NCBI GenBank assembly: GCA_025358765.1
Contig: JANYIG010000042.1
Coordinates: 1-40,440 of the forward strand
Length of the DNA stretch: 40,440 nucleotides
Direction of reading: 5' to 3'
Origin: Candidatus Kapaibacterium sp.
Lineage (GTDB): Bacteria > Bacteroidota > Ignavibacteria > Kapaibacteriales > UBA4661
The notes under the pieces were generated by a model. The model saw only the letters and a program-made list of their open reading frames with translations, made no database searches and was not told the DNA's origin. This document shows, piece by piece, positions 28,731-37,468 of the stretch. The position numbers and the translations under genes were made by a program. The first letter of the stretch is position 1; each line of letters starts with the position of its first letter.

Positions 28731-29410
28731 ACTTCGATTCACCCTATACTGACTCAAATCGTATTGATTCGCTGCCACTGTTTATTACGCATCTTCAAAC
28801 ACGCCTTCAGCAACCGCTTCCGGGTTACGATGGTCAACGCTTCATGGCTCCACTTCCAGCGCGAACCTATTTGCCGCCCGAAAACGCAGAATATCGTGAT
28901 AGCGCTGTGCTGGCGTTGTTATTTCAGCGCACCATAGATTCCGAACTTGAGCTTGTGCTGACGGTGCGGAGTAGCGATTTGAAAAGCCACAGTGGGCAAA
29001 TCAGCTTCCCGGGCGGGCGCTGCGATGATGGCGAAACGTTTATCGAAACAGCGCTTCGTGAAACACGGGAAGAAATTGGGCTTGAGCCGAGACATATTAT
29101 TCCTATCGGTGAGCTTTCACCGCTGTATATCCCTGTTTCTACGAGCCTTATTCACCCGATTGTGGGTTTCATGGCTGGCGTTCCGGAGGCAGTAGCATCG
29201 GAGGCGGAAGTAGAGGAAGTATTTTTTGTCCATTTGAAGGAATTTTTCAACAAGGAAAATCTGAGACAGGGGCGCTGGGCAATGCTTGGGCGCGAGGTGG
29301 ACGTGCCGTATTGGAACGTTCATCCGTCCGTGCCGCTTTGGGGAGCGACGGCAATGATGGTGAGTGAACTCATTACGCTTTACGAAGATTTTCTGAGTGT
29401 GGGGAAGTGA
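28727..29410 (+). CDS. NUDIX hydrolase (CoA pyrophosphatase/NudL-like)
   Basis: SHSGQISFPGGRCDDGETFIETALRETREEIGLEP Nudix box; ATGA overlap with upstream gene. Confidence 0.9.
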   Translation: MNFDSPYTDSNRIDSLPLFITHLQTRLQQPLPGYDGQRFMAPLPARTYLPPENAEYRDSAVLALLFQRTIDSELELVLTVRSSDLKSHSGQISFPGGRCDDGETFIETALRETREEIGLEPRHIIPIGELSPLYIPVSTSLIHPIVGFMAGVPEAVASEAEVEEVFFVHLKEFFNKENLRQGRWAMLGREVDVPYWNVHPSVPLWGATAMMVSELITLYEDFLSVGK

Positions 29411-29447
29411 GAATGGCAGGAGTTAAAATGGCGAGAAGGGCATCTAA

Positions 29448-29585
29448 TGCGAATTAAAAGTTAGATTTGGATGCCGTTTTTAGTCGAATTTCGGTGCTTT
29501 TTTCTGACAGACATTTTCTACGAATTTCAAAAGCCTTGAAATTTTGAAAATTTCGACACTTTTGATTTTCAACTTTTAATTCGCA
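29448..29585. mobile_element. MITE-like element candidate, 138 bp, 15-bp perfect terminal inverted repeats
   Basis: TGCGAATTAAAAGTT (29448-29462) and AACTTTTAATTCGCA (29571-29585), flanked by TAA (29445-29447) and TAA (29586-29588); no ORF inside. Confidence 0.5.
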
Positions 29586-29624
29586 TAATAACTGATATTT
29601 AAAAACTGATTTTTTGCATTTATT

Positions 29625-29870
29625 ATGGATGACAATAATAAAAAAATGCTTATTTGCTATTTGTCTGGTGGTATTGTCGCTGTTTTGTTAAATTTTATCA
29701 TAATGACACTGTTCCCAATTGCGTGGCAAGAGCAATATCTTTTTCAATCTCAATGGGTAAAAATCAATACACATCAAATAGTCAGTACCGTAAGCCTATC
29801 ATTCTGCTATGCTTTCAGTACCTTAATTCTCATTAAATTTTTTGTCGGCACAAGTATTTCAAAAAAGTAA
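29625..29870 (+). CDS. Small orphan 2-TM membrane protein
   Basis: MDDNNKKMLICYLSGGIVAVLLNFIIMTLFPIAWQEQY...IVSTVSLSFCYAFSTLILIKFFVG; two hydrophobic segments; no recognised family. Confidence 0.5.
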   Translation: MDDNNKKMLICYLSGGIVAVLLNFIIMTLFPIAWQEQYLFQSQWVKINTHQIVSTVSLSFCYAFSTLILIKFFVGTSISKK

Positions 29871-30185
29871 AATATTGGGCAGTGGTAAAACAATACAAAA
29901 ATCTTTAGCACTAATGCAATTGAGATAAAATCTGAGGCAAGTTTTTTGCTAAATAAATTGGAAATGATTGCAAAATAAGACACCAAGTCTTTGCCATTTG
30001 ATACGGGGAGACAAACTCAGCGACCCCAATTAGGCTATAGAAAATCCACTTTCATATCTCGTCTCCCTGCTATGAAAGCATTGCACAAGGAAGCAAACAA
30101 GTGTTATTTGTGCTATTTGACAAGTCTTTGAATGCTTTTCTGAAACAACAAAAACAGCCTGAATACATGGCTCTCTCGGTCAGCC

Positions 30186-30818
30186 TCAATACGCCTCAAC
30201 GCGGATATACCAATACACCTCAACCTCATTGAGCATGTCTCCCCAATACGTCTTTCGTCCACGATTGATGATGTTGTCGCGTGTCGGAAAAGGATCACGA
30301 ACCGTAACGGTGTGTAGTACGGGGTCATACACAGAACCGATAAAACTCGCTGCCGTCAGCACAACTGCGTGTCCCTGAAATCGCCCCGTTTTATATCCCA
30401 CCAACACGGGGTATTGATTACCGAGTTCTTGCAAAAGGCGTACTGGATCGGGCATTCCAGCCCCCATCTCGGCAATCACGCGGTAACGAACACCGTTTCG
30501 GTCAATGCTGATATTATTCAGGTTTGCGGTGATGGCATCGTAGGTTCCGGAATAATTTGGAAGCCGCCCGTAGCGATCGCTACCGTAGGTGCGGCGCACA
30601 ATATCGCCTTGTGTGATGTTCACACCGTTGTAGTTCAAAATCATTTGAATGCCCGCCGCCCAGCACCATTGGCTGCTTTGCTGTTCCGAATATGCATAAT
30701 TCAGCATGTCCGTCCGAATGCCAACTTGTTGAGTTTGGGCATGAATGTTCACAGCTGCGAATAGCATCACGGCTGATAAAATGGCATTCCCCATTGTTTT
30801 GTTTATCATCAAACGCAT
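30186..30818 (-). CDS. Secreted papain-like cysteine protease (C39_2/C70-like)
   Basis: Signal peptide ending NIHAQ; SEQQSSQWCWAAGIQMILNYNGV (Cys site), GHAVVLTAA (His), VRDPFP (Asp). Start set at the MRLM internal ATG. Confidence 0.78.
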   Translation of the reverse strand: MRLMINKTMGNAILSAVMLFAAVNIHAQTQQVGIRTDMLNYAYSEQQSSQWCWAAGIQMILNYNGVNITQGDIVRRTYGSDRYGRLPNYSGTYDAITANLNNISIDRNGVRYRVIAEMGAGMPDPVRLLQELGNQYPVLVGYKTGRFQGHAVVLTAASFIGSVYDPVLHTVTVRDPFPTRDNIINRGRKTYWGDMLNEVEVYWYIRVEAY

Positions 30819-30952
30819 ACGTGTGCTTCCTTTCGTGAAATGTGAAATGCAAAACATAAATTTCTCCAATACTCTTTTCTGAACTTACGAAACTCATCAT
30901 CTCCAATCAAGTGCATTCAAGAAATTTACTTTGCCCTCGTACAAAACTATTT

Positions 30953-33619
30953 TTACTTGGTCATAGCTTGCAATTCGACAACAAATTGGAGCGCTTGCAT
31001 CGGCGTGAGCGTGTTCACGTCAGTCGTTCGTAGGCGTTCACGAATTTTATCGTCGCGGATTTCAAAAAGCGAAAATTGCGGGACATCAACGTCTTTGGTG
31101 CTTGATGCTTGGTGGTGTGAATGTTGATTCTGTTGCTGCTCTGGAATGCCCGTCACATCTAGTTTTCCCGCTCCGCCTCCCCGCTTCCCTTCCAACGATT
31201 GCATAATGATTTTTGCCCGTTCCGTAAGCTCCTTCGGAAGCCCCGCCATTTCTGCCACGTGGATGCCAAACGAATGATCAGCCGTACCGGATATGATGCG
31301 CCGCGTGAACACAATAGTGTTCCCAACCTCCTGCACATCCGCCTTGTAGTTACGGATACGTGGAAAACGGCTTGCAATCTCGGTCATCTCGTGATAATGC
31401 GTGGCAAAAAGCGTTTTTGCGCCCACGCGGTCATGCAGGTATTCAGCAATCGCCCACGCAATCGAAATCCCATCAAACGTTGCTGTTCCTCGCCCAACTT
31501 CATCCAATAAAATCAGGCTCTTGCGGGTAGCATTGTTCAAGATATTTGCTGCCTCCTGCATTTCCACAAGAAACGTGCTTTCACCCGCCGTAATGTTATC
31601 TTGAGCGCCAACACGAGTAAAAATTCTATCCACAAGCCCTATGAATGCTTGCTTTGCGGGAACAAACGCACCGATATGTGCCAAAAGCGTGATTAAACCA
31701 ACTTGCCGCAGATAACTCGATTTGCCCGACATATTTGGTCCGGTGATAATATGAAGTTGTTCGCTATCGGTATCGAGCCGCGTAGGATTGGGCACGTAGC
31801 GTTCACCAACCGCCAGAAGTCTCTCCACAACTGGGTGTCGCCCATCTACAATTTCCAACCGCTCCGATTCCTCAAGCTGAGGGCGACAAAAATCATACTG
31901 CCGTGCGGCTTCGGCGAAGCTTTGCAGACAGTCAATCATCGCAATCATAGCTGCATTAGACTGTGCACGCTCGGCAGCTTCGGTAATTTTGACTCGCAAT
32001 TCATTAAAAAGCTCGCGCTCCAAGTCGCCAAGCCGTTCTTCGGCATTCAAAATTTTCTGCTCCATCTGCTTCAGTTCGGGCGTGGTGTAGCGTTCGGCGT
32101 TGGCGAGTGTTTGTTTACGGTCATAGCTATCGGGGGCTTTGGCTTTGTGGGTGTTGGTGATTTCGATATAATACCCAAACACGTTGTTAAACCCCACCTT
32201 CAGCGATGGAATGCCTGTACTTTGGCGCTGCTGTTCTTGAAATTCGGCAATCCAGTTTTTGCCAGAATACATGACATTCCGAATCTCGTCCAATTCCGCC
32301 GAAAAACCCTCGCGAAACACACCACCGCCGCCCACCTGCGCCGGAGGTTCGTCGGCAACTGCCCCGCCAATAAGCTCCACCACATCGTCCATGTTATGTA
32401 AGCGTTCCAACACGTTCCGCAATGTTTCGGAATTCAGCTGCTCCACGAGCGAGCGAATATGGGGTGTGCGGGCAAGCGTAGATTTCAGCGCCGCTACGTC
32501 GCGCGGCGTAGCGCGTCCGGTAGAGATTTTGGACATAAGCCGTTCAATGTCACCCGTTTCGCCAAGTTCTTTACGAAGGGCTGCACGAATGCCGTCGTCC
32601 GCCACCAGCGCAACAACAGCTTCCTGACGCTGCTCAAGCGGTTTTAGTCGGCGAAGCGGACGCGAAATCCATTTGGCAAAAAGCCGCCCGCCCATTGCCG
32701 TTTCGGTTTTGTCCAAAATACCGAGCAACGTCCCTTGTTTTGAAGCATCATTCATCGAAAACGTGATTTCCAAATTACGCTTCGTGGCAAAATCCAATGC
32801 CATAAACTCACTCGGATTGAACGCACTAATGCGTCGTATATGCGGCAACTGACCACGCTGTGCCTCGCTGATGTAGTGCAACACTGCACCCGCCGCCACA
32901 ACGCCAACGCGCATATCTTCGATGCCAAAACCTTTCAAATTTTGCGTTTTGAAATGCTGCAATAGCGCTTCACGAGCAAATTTTTCCTCAAAAATCCATT
33001 CTTCAAGCCGCGTGGTCGGAGTTTGTGTGCCCGATGACGCAGACCGAAGGCTTGTGGAAAGCTCTTCATGTTGTTTTTTGGAAACAAGGATTTCTGCGGG
33101 CTGGATGGTTTCGAGCAAATCGGCAAGTTCAGAATCTTTCACTTCCGCCGTGAAAAACTCGCCGGTAGAAATATCTGCACACGCAACGCCCGCCATCACT
33201 CCGTTCCTCGTTTGTTCCAAAGCAACCGCTGCAAGGTAGTTATTGCGTTTGGTATCTAACAGTTTTTCGTTGAAGGCAACACCCGGCGTAACGACTTCCA
33301 CTACGTCACGACGGACGATACCACGTGCCTGTTTGGGGTCTTCGAGTTGTTCGCATACTGCCACACGATAGCCCGCACGGACGAGTTTCGGGAGGTAATT
33401 GTCAAGTTGATGGTGCGGGAATCCTGCAAGCGGCGTGTCGCCACCCTCGCCGCCATTATTGCGCTTGGTAAGCGTGATGCCGCATATTTTTGCAGTCGTG
33501 GCGGCATCTCCCTCGAATGTCTCGAAGAAATCGCCCAATCGGAACAAAAGAATCGTATCGGGATATTTTTTCTTGATTTGATGATATTGCCGCATGAGCG
33601 GTGTTTGCTTCTCAACCAT
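30953..33619 (-). CDS. mutS: DNA mismatch repair protein MutS
   Basis: TPLMRQYHQIKKKYPDTILLFRLGDFFETF, HIITGPNMSGKSSYLRQVGLITLLAHIGAFVPA, LILLDEVGRGTATFDGISIAWAIAEYLH. Confidence 0.97.
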   Translation of the reverse strand: MVEKQTPLMRQYHQIKKKYPDTILLFRLGDFFETFEGDAATTAKICGITLTKRNNGGEGGDTPLAGFPHHQLDNYLPKLVRAGYRVAVCEQLEDPKQARGIVRRDVVEVVTPGVAFNEKLLDTKRNNYLAAVALEQTRNGVMAGVACADISTGEFFTAEVKDSELADLLETIQPAEILVSKKQHEELSTSLRSASSGTQTPTTRLEEWIFEEKFAREALLQHFKTQNLKGFGIEDMRVGVVAAGAVLHYISEAQRGQLPHIRRISAFNPSEFMALDFATKRNLEITFSMNDASKQGTLLGILDKTETAMGGRLFAKWISRPLRRLKPLEQRQEAVVALVADDGIRAALRKELGETGDIERLMSKISTGRATPRDVAALKSTLARTPHIRSLVEQLNSETLRNVLERLHNMDDVVELIGGAVADEPPAQVGGGGVFREGFSAELDEIRNVMYSGKNWIAEFQEQQRQSTGIPSLKVGFNNVFGYYIEITNTHKAKAPDSYDRKQTLANAERYTTPELKQMEQKILNAEERLGDLERELFNELRVKITEAAERAQSNAAMIAMIDCLQSFAEAARQYDFCRPQLEESERLEIVDGRHPVVERLLAVGERYVPNPTRLDTDSEQLHIITGPNMSGKSSYLRQVGLITLLAHIGAFVPAKQAFIGLVDRIFTRVGAQDNITAGESTFLVEMQEAANILNNATRKSLILLDEVGRGTATFDGISIAWAIAEYLHDRVGAKTLFATHYHEMTEIASRFPRIRNYKADVQEVGNTIVFTRRIISGTADHSFGIHVAEMAGLPKELTERAKIIMQSLEGKRGGGAGKLDVTGIPEQQQNQHSHHQASSTKDVDVPQFSLFEIRDDKIRERLRTTDVNTLTPMQALQFVVELQAMTK

Positions 33620-33671
33620 TGTTCTCAACTATTTTCAATTGATCGGTGATAGTGTGGACACACGAATAATG

Positions 33672-35882
33672 TTATTTTCGGCAATCCAAGATGCAGAGCG
33701 GTTCTTTGCCATCTTTGAATTCCTGCTTTTGCACAATGCCGCCTTGACCAATCACTTTCGTTTTAATATTCGCTGCGTGCAAAAGCGTAAGCGCTCTTCG
33801 GAGCGCCATACCGCGAACGTCAGGAATGGTAGTGTTTGGCAGCGCATCCACCGTGATGTCCGGTTGCGTGGTCGTCACCCTGATTTCTGCACCCGTTTTT
33901 GCTGCCATGCCGGCTGCGGGCTTTTGGCTTTGTACTACGCCGCCCGCTATGTTCGCACGAACTTTGAAGCCCGCATTCTTGGCGGCTTCTAAAGCATCGT
34001 TGTAGGGCAACCCTCGTAAATCTGGCACAAAATTGGGCATTGCAGCCGCATTCTCTTCGGAAGGTTTGTCGTCATTTTCAGCCTTAACTTGTTTCACAGG
34101 CTGCCCGTTTGTGCCGGGCGAGATAAGCCCTGATGACACCAATTTTTGGGCAATTTTCTGAAAAATTGGTGCCGCTACCGTGCCGCCAGACGTGCCTTTG
34201 CGCGGCTTATGGAGCATCACCAGCAATACGATCTCGGGTTTCTCGGACGGAAAAAATCCTGCGAACGAGGCAGTATAATCTTCTTTTGAATACCTGCCAT
34301 CGCGGAGTTTTTGCGCCGTACCTGTTTTGCCCGCAATACTCATACCCGGTATCCGCGCCTGTTCGCCTGTGCCACGCTCCGCAACGCCGCAGAAAATCTT
34401 CGTGATTTGTTGAGCAGTTTCCTCCGACACAACACGCCGGACTTTCTGCTGCTCAAACACCTGTACGTCGTCGCCATGTTCATCGACAATACGCTGCACG
34501 ATATACGGCTTCATCATTACGCCGCCATTGGCAATGGTGGCGTACGCAGTCACGATTTGAAGCGGGGTTGCCGCAAGCTGATAACCCGTTGCCATGTACA
34601 TTTTTGTAGTGGCATCAAACTCGTGCGGGCGCTTGACAATACCGCGTACTTCGCCCGGAACCTCAATCCCAGAGTAAATCCCAAAGCCGAAATCCCGTAC
34701 ATATTTGTAAAATTTCGCATTGGAGAGGCGCAAAATGGTATTCATCATCACAATATTGCTCGACATTTCTACCGCATGAGCAAACGTCGTCACGCCAACG
34801 GGGTGAACGTCGGGTATAAGCACACGCTGGTTTTCCGGCGAGCCGTTCACTGTTTCATCTGGTTTCACGCGCCCTTCGTTGAGCAGTGCAGCGGCAGTAA
34901 CGAGCTTGAACGTTGAGCCGGGTTCGTACATATCCGTAAAACACCGATTGCGTGTCACTTCTGGTGTTGCCGTTGAAAGAATATTCGGGTTATAGGTTGG
35001 ATACGATGCCATCGCCAAAATTTCACCCGTCGAGGGTTTCATGGCAACCACCATACCTGACTCTGACTCGGTCGCCTGGATACCTTGCTGTAGCTCACTT
35101 TCAACAATACTTTGCACGTCTATATCGAGCGTGAGAACAAGCGATTTACCTGTTTTTGCCTCCACTGCTGCAAAATCGAGCGACGGGCGCTTCCTACCAC
35201 GCCCGTCGCGCTGAAGCATCATAGAACCCGCCTTGCCACAAAGCACAGAATCCCATCCAAGCTCAATACCGCTTGCGCCCTTGTTTTCCGAATCGGTAAA
35301 GCCCAACACTTGCGATGCTAATGCGCCGTAGGCAAAACTCCGACGCGGTTCGCGGGTCTTAATAAGTCCTTCATCCGTAAGAGAGTCTAATTTCGTGGTG
35401 AGAATACTCGCAGGCGAATCAATCGTTCGCTCTAACCAAACAAATGACGACGACACGCCCCGAAGTTTTGCAAGGTATTCCTCCGCAGACTTACCCGTCA
35501 CCGAAGCCAATACCCGTGCGACTTCCGAAGGACGCTCAAGCATTTTTGGGTCGGCGGCAACAGAAAGTTTTTGCACAGTCGTGGCAATCAAACGGTGTTT
35601 GCGGTCGTAAATATTGCCGCGTTCAGCAGCAAGCGTGACTTTGGATTCGTATTGTTTACGAGCAATTGTGCGGTAATAATCGCCGTAGGAAATCTGAATG
35701 AGGAACAAACGCACGGCAATGATAACAAAACAGAGCAAAAAAACAATAAGGATAAACTTTACTTTACCGTTCATCTTTTTACTAAAACGCTCATCATCAG
35801 TGTGAAGGAGTGCGGTTGGCTGCTGCTGCGATGCTTGTGGAGCATCCACAGCACTATGTGGTAGTGAAGCGTCGTTTATCAT
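33672..35882 (-). CDS. Class B penicillin-binding protein (FtsI/PBP2-like) with C-terminal PASTA domains
   Basis: AERGNIYDRKHRLIATT, MYEPGSTFKLVTAAALL, SSNIVMMNT, AGKTGTAQK; two C-terminal VPDLRGLPYNDALEAAKNAGF / IPDVRGMALRRALTLLHAANI PASTA-like repeats. Confidence 0.93.
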   Translation of the reverse strand: MINDASLPHSAVDAPQASQQQPTALLHTDDERFSKKMNGKVKFILIVFLLCFVIIAVRLFLIQISYGDYYRTIARKQYESKVTLAAERGNIYDRKHRLIATTVQKLSVAADPKMLERPSEVARVLASVTGKSAEEYLAKLRGVSSSFVWLERTIDSPASILTTKLDSLTDEGLIKTREPRRSFAYGALASQVLGFTDSENKGASGIELGWDSVLCGKAGSMMLQRDGRGRKRPSLDFAAVEAKTGKSLVLTLDIDVQSIVESELQQGIQATESESGMVVAMKPSTGEILAMASYPTYNPNILSTATPEVTRNRCFTDMYEPGSTFKLVTAAALLNEGRVKPDETVNGSPENQRVLIPDVHPVGVTTFAHAVEMSSNIVMMNTILRLSNAKFYKYVRDFGFGIYSGIEVPGEVRGIVKRPHEFDATTKMYMATGYQLAATPLQIVTAYATIANGGVMMKPYIVQRIVDEHGDDVQVFEQQKVRRVVSEETAQQITKIFCGVAERGTGEQARIPGMSIAGKTGTAQKLRDGRYSKEDYTASFAGFFPSEKPEIVLLVMLHKPRKGTSGGTVAAPIFQKIAQKLVSSGLISPGTNGQPVKQVKAENDDKPSEENAAAMPNFVPDLRGLPYNDALEAAKNAGFKVRANIAGGVVQSQKPAAGMAAKTGAEIRVTTTQPDITVDALPNTTIPDVRGMALRRALTLLHAANIKTKVIGQGGIVQKQEFKDGKEPLCILDCRK

Positions 35883-36050
35883 AACATCAAGTGTGCGCTG
35901 GTTTCTGGGGAAGCGCTGCTACGCAGTGCTGTTGTCCTGATTCTTCATTTCGCGTGGCTGCTCACAAAGCAAAATGGCGAGATAGCACGAAAATACGACT
36001 TGCGGACGTGACCAAGAAACATATTTTTTGGAAGGAGGCGGACTGCTTAG

Positions 36051-37439
36051 TCACACCTCAAAATGATAAGATTTGCCAAGCGCGGGGATATAGACTTTTG
36101 TGAGCGGCAGATTTTCTTTGACGGCAAGCCCGATGGATTCGGCTGCTTCTGTTTCGCCATGAATCAAGAACAAATGATTTGGCTTTACGTCAAAGATATA
36201 ATCTAACAACATTTCACGCGGGCTATGAGCGCTGAAGCGGAATTTGTCGAGGTGGCATTTGCGCGTGACTTTTTTACCCGCTAATAGGAATGGCTTACCA
36301 CGCTCGGATTGAAGCAAGTCGTAGCCAGGAGCAGACGGGTCTTGGTAGCCCATCATACCAATACCGAAGTGCGAAATTTCCATCCAACGCTGCGCGAGTT
36401 GGTACGACGGGCTGCCCACGTTCAACATCCCACTTGAAATAATAACAATGGAGGGTTGCGTGAAATATTTGCCGGAGAGCATTTCGTCGTAGGCAATCGA
36501 AATCTGAGGAATATCACCAAGCTCAAATCCTGGTTCTACGCGGGGTACAGCATAACAATAGCGGTCGTAGATTTGAGAGATACGACGGCTCATTCCGCCC
36601 GTGTACACCGGCAGGCGCGGAATTTTGCCCGCATTCATCAAGTTATAGACGATTTTCAGAACTTCCTGTGTTTTACCGAGCGCAAAGACCGGAAGCAGCA
36701 CCGAACCGTTGTTGCCCGTGATTTCGTTGATAAACTGTGCCAATCGGTCTTTTTCTTGCTTGTAATTGCGCGGGTTTTCGTCGGCTCCGTTCGTGGTTTC
36801 AATAATCAACGCATCCATATGGTGGCGTGGGAACGAGGCTCCGGGCAGAAGCGCTTGTTTGGCAAACTGTACGTCGCCCGTGTGCATAATTGCCGCGCCG
36901 CCCGCTTCCATTAGCACTCCTGCGGAACCGATAATGTGCGCGGCATCGTGAAGTGTCATTGTAAGAGCCTCGCGGGTGCGCCCTTCGCCCGTACTCCATT
37001 CACCGTCGGTAATTGTTATCGGGTCTTTATACGCAAAGCCCTCAAACACCATTGAAAACTTGTCCGCAAGAGAACGATCGTAGAGTGAGAGTGCTCCGGG
37101 TGGGAGTTCGTCGGGATTATCGAGTTGCAAAAGTTTAATAGTGCCACGGAGCATTACTTCCACAAGGTCGCGCGTGGGACGTGTGGCAATCATGCGGAGG
37201 TTTGGTTGCGCCTTCATTAGGTACGGAACGCCGCCAAGATGGTCAGTGTGAGCATGAGTAAGGACGAACACATCTACGGGCTTGTCTTGAACGTACTGCA
37301 TCTGCGGAAACGCCATTTTGTCACGGCGGCGGGGATGTAGTCCCGCATCAATAATGACACCAGTTCCACCCACATTCACATAACACGAGTTTGCGCCAAT
37401 TTCCTCAGCACCCCCCAACATGACAACTTCAACGTTCAT
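36051..37439 (-). CDS. MBL-fold / beta-CASP RNA-processing metallohydrolase
   Basis: VLTHAHTDHLGGVPYL, LHDAAHIIGSAGVLME, HTGDVQFAKQALLPG, FSAHSPREMLLDYI, LFLIHGE. Confidence 0.9.
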   Translation of the reverse strand: MNVEVVMLGGAEEIGANSCYVNVGGTGVIIDAGLHPRRRDKMAFPQMQYVQDKPVDVFVLTHAHTDHLGGVPYLMKAQPNLRMIATRPTRDLVEVMLRGTIKLLQLDNPDELPPGALSLYDRSLADKFSMVFEGFAYKDPITITDGEWSTGEGRTREALTMTLHDAAHIIGSAGVLMEAGGAAIMHTGDVQFAKQALLPGASFPRHHMDALIIETTNGADENPRNYKQEKDRLAQFINEITGNNGSVLLPVFALGKTQEVLKIVYNLMNAGKIPRLPVYTGGMSRRISQIYDRYCYAVPRVEPGFELGDIPQISIAYDEMLSGKYFTQPSIVIISSGMLNVGSPSYQLAQRWMEISHFGIGMMGYQDPSAPGYDLLQSERGKPFLLAGKKVTRKCHLDKFRFSAHSPREMLLDYIFDVKPNHLFLIHGETEAAESIGLAVKENLPLTKVYIPALGKSYHFEV

Positions 37440-37468
37440 TCAAACCTCATTGTTTCCAAAGCAGTATT

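Noticed and set aside
29654-29836. 60-aa alternative-frame ORF inside the 2-TM gene
   Set aside because: Nested in the better-supported hydrophobic ORF 29625-29870.
29993-30130. CAAGTCTTTG occurring twice in the spacer near the protease
   Set aside because: 10-mer direct repeat without flanking symmetry or element structure; may be chance.
30113-30328. 71-aa minus ORF overlapping the 3' end of the papain-like protease
   Set aside because: Mostly overlaps the protease frame; no signal or motif.
31703-32401. 232-aa ORF antisense to mutS
   Set aside because: Overlaps conserved MutS coding sequence; F/H/R-rich antisense composition.
34311-34916. 201-aa ORF antisense to the PASTA-PBP
   Set aside because: Shadow ORF over PBP transpeptidase motifs.
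35912-35930. AGCGCTGC-tac-GCAGTGCT hairpin between the PBP and beta-CASP genes
   Set aside because: Short stem with a mismatch and no T-tract; insufficient to call a terminator or regulator.
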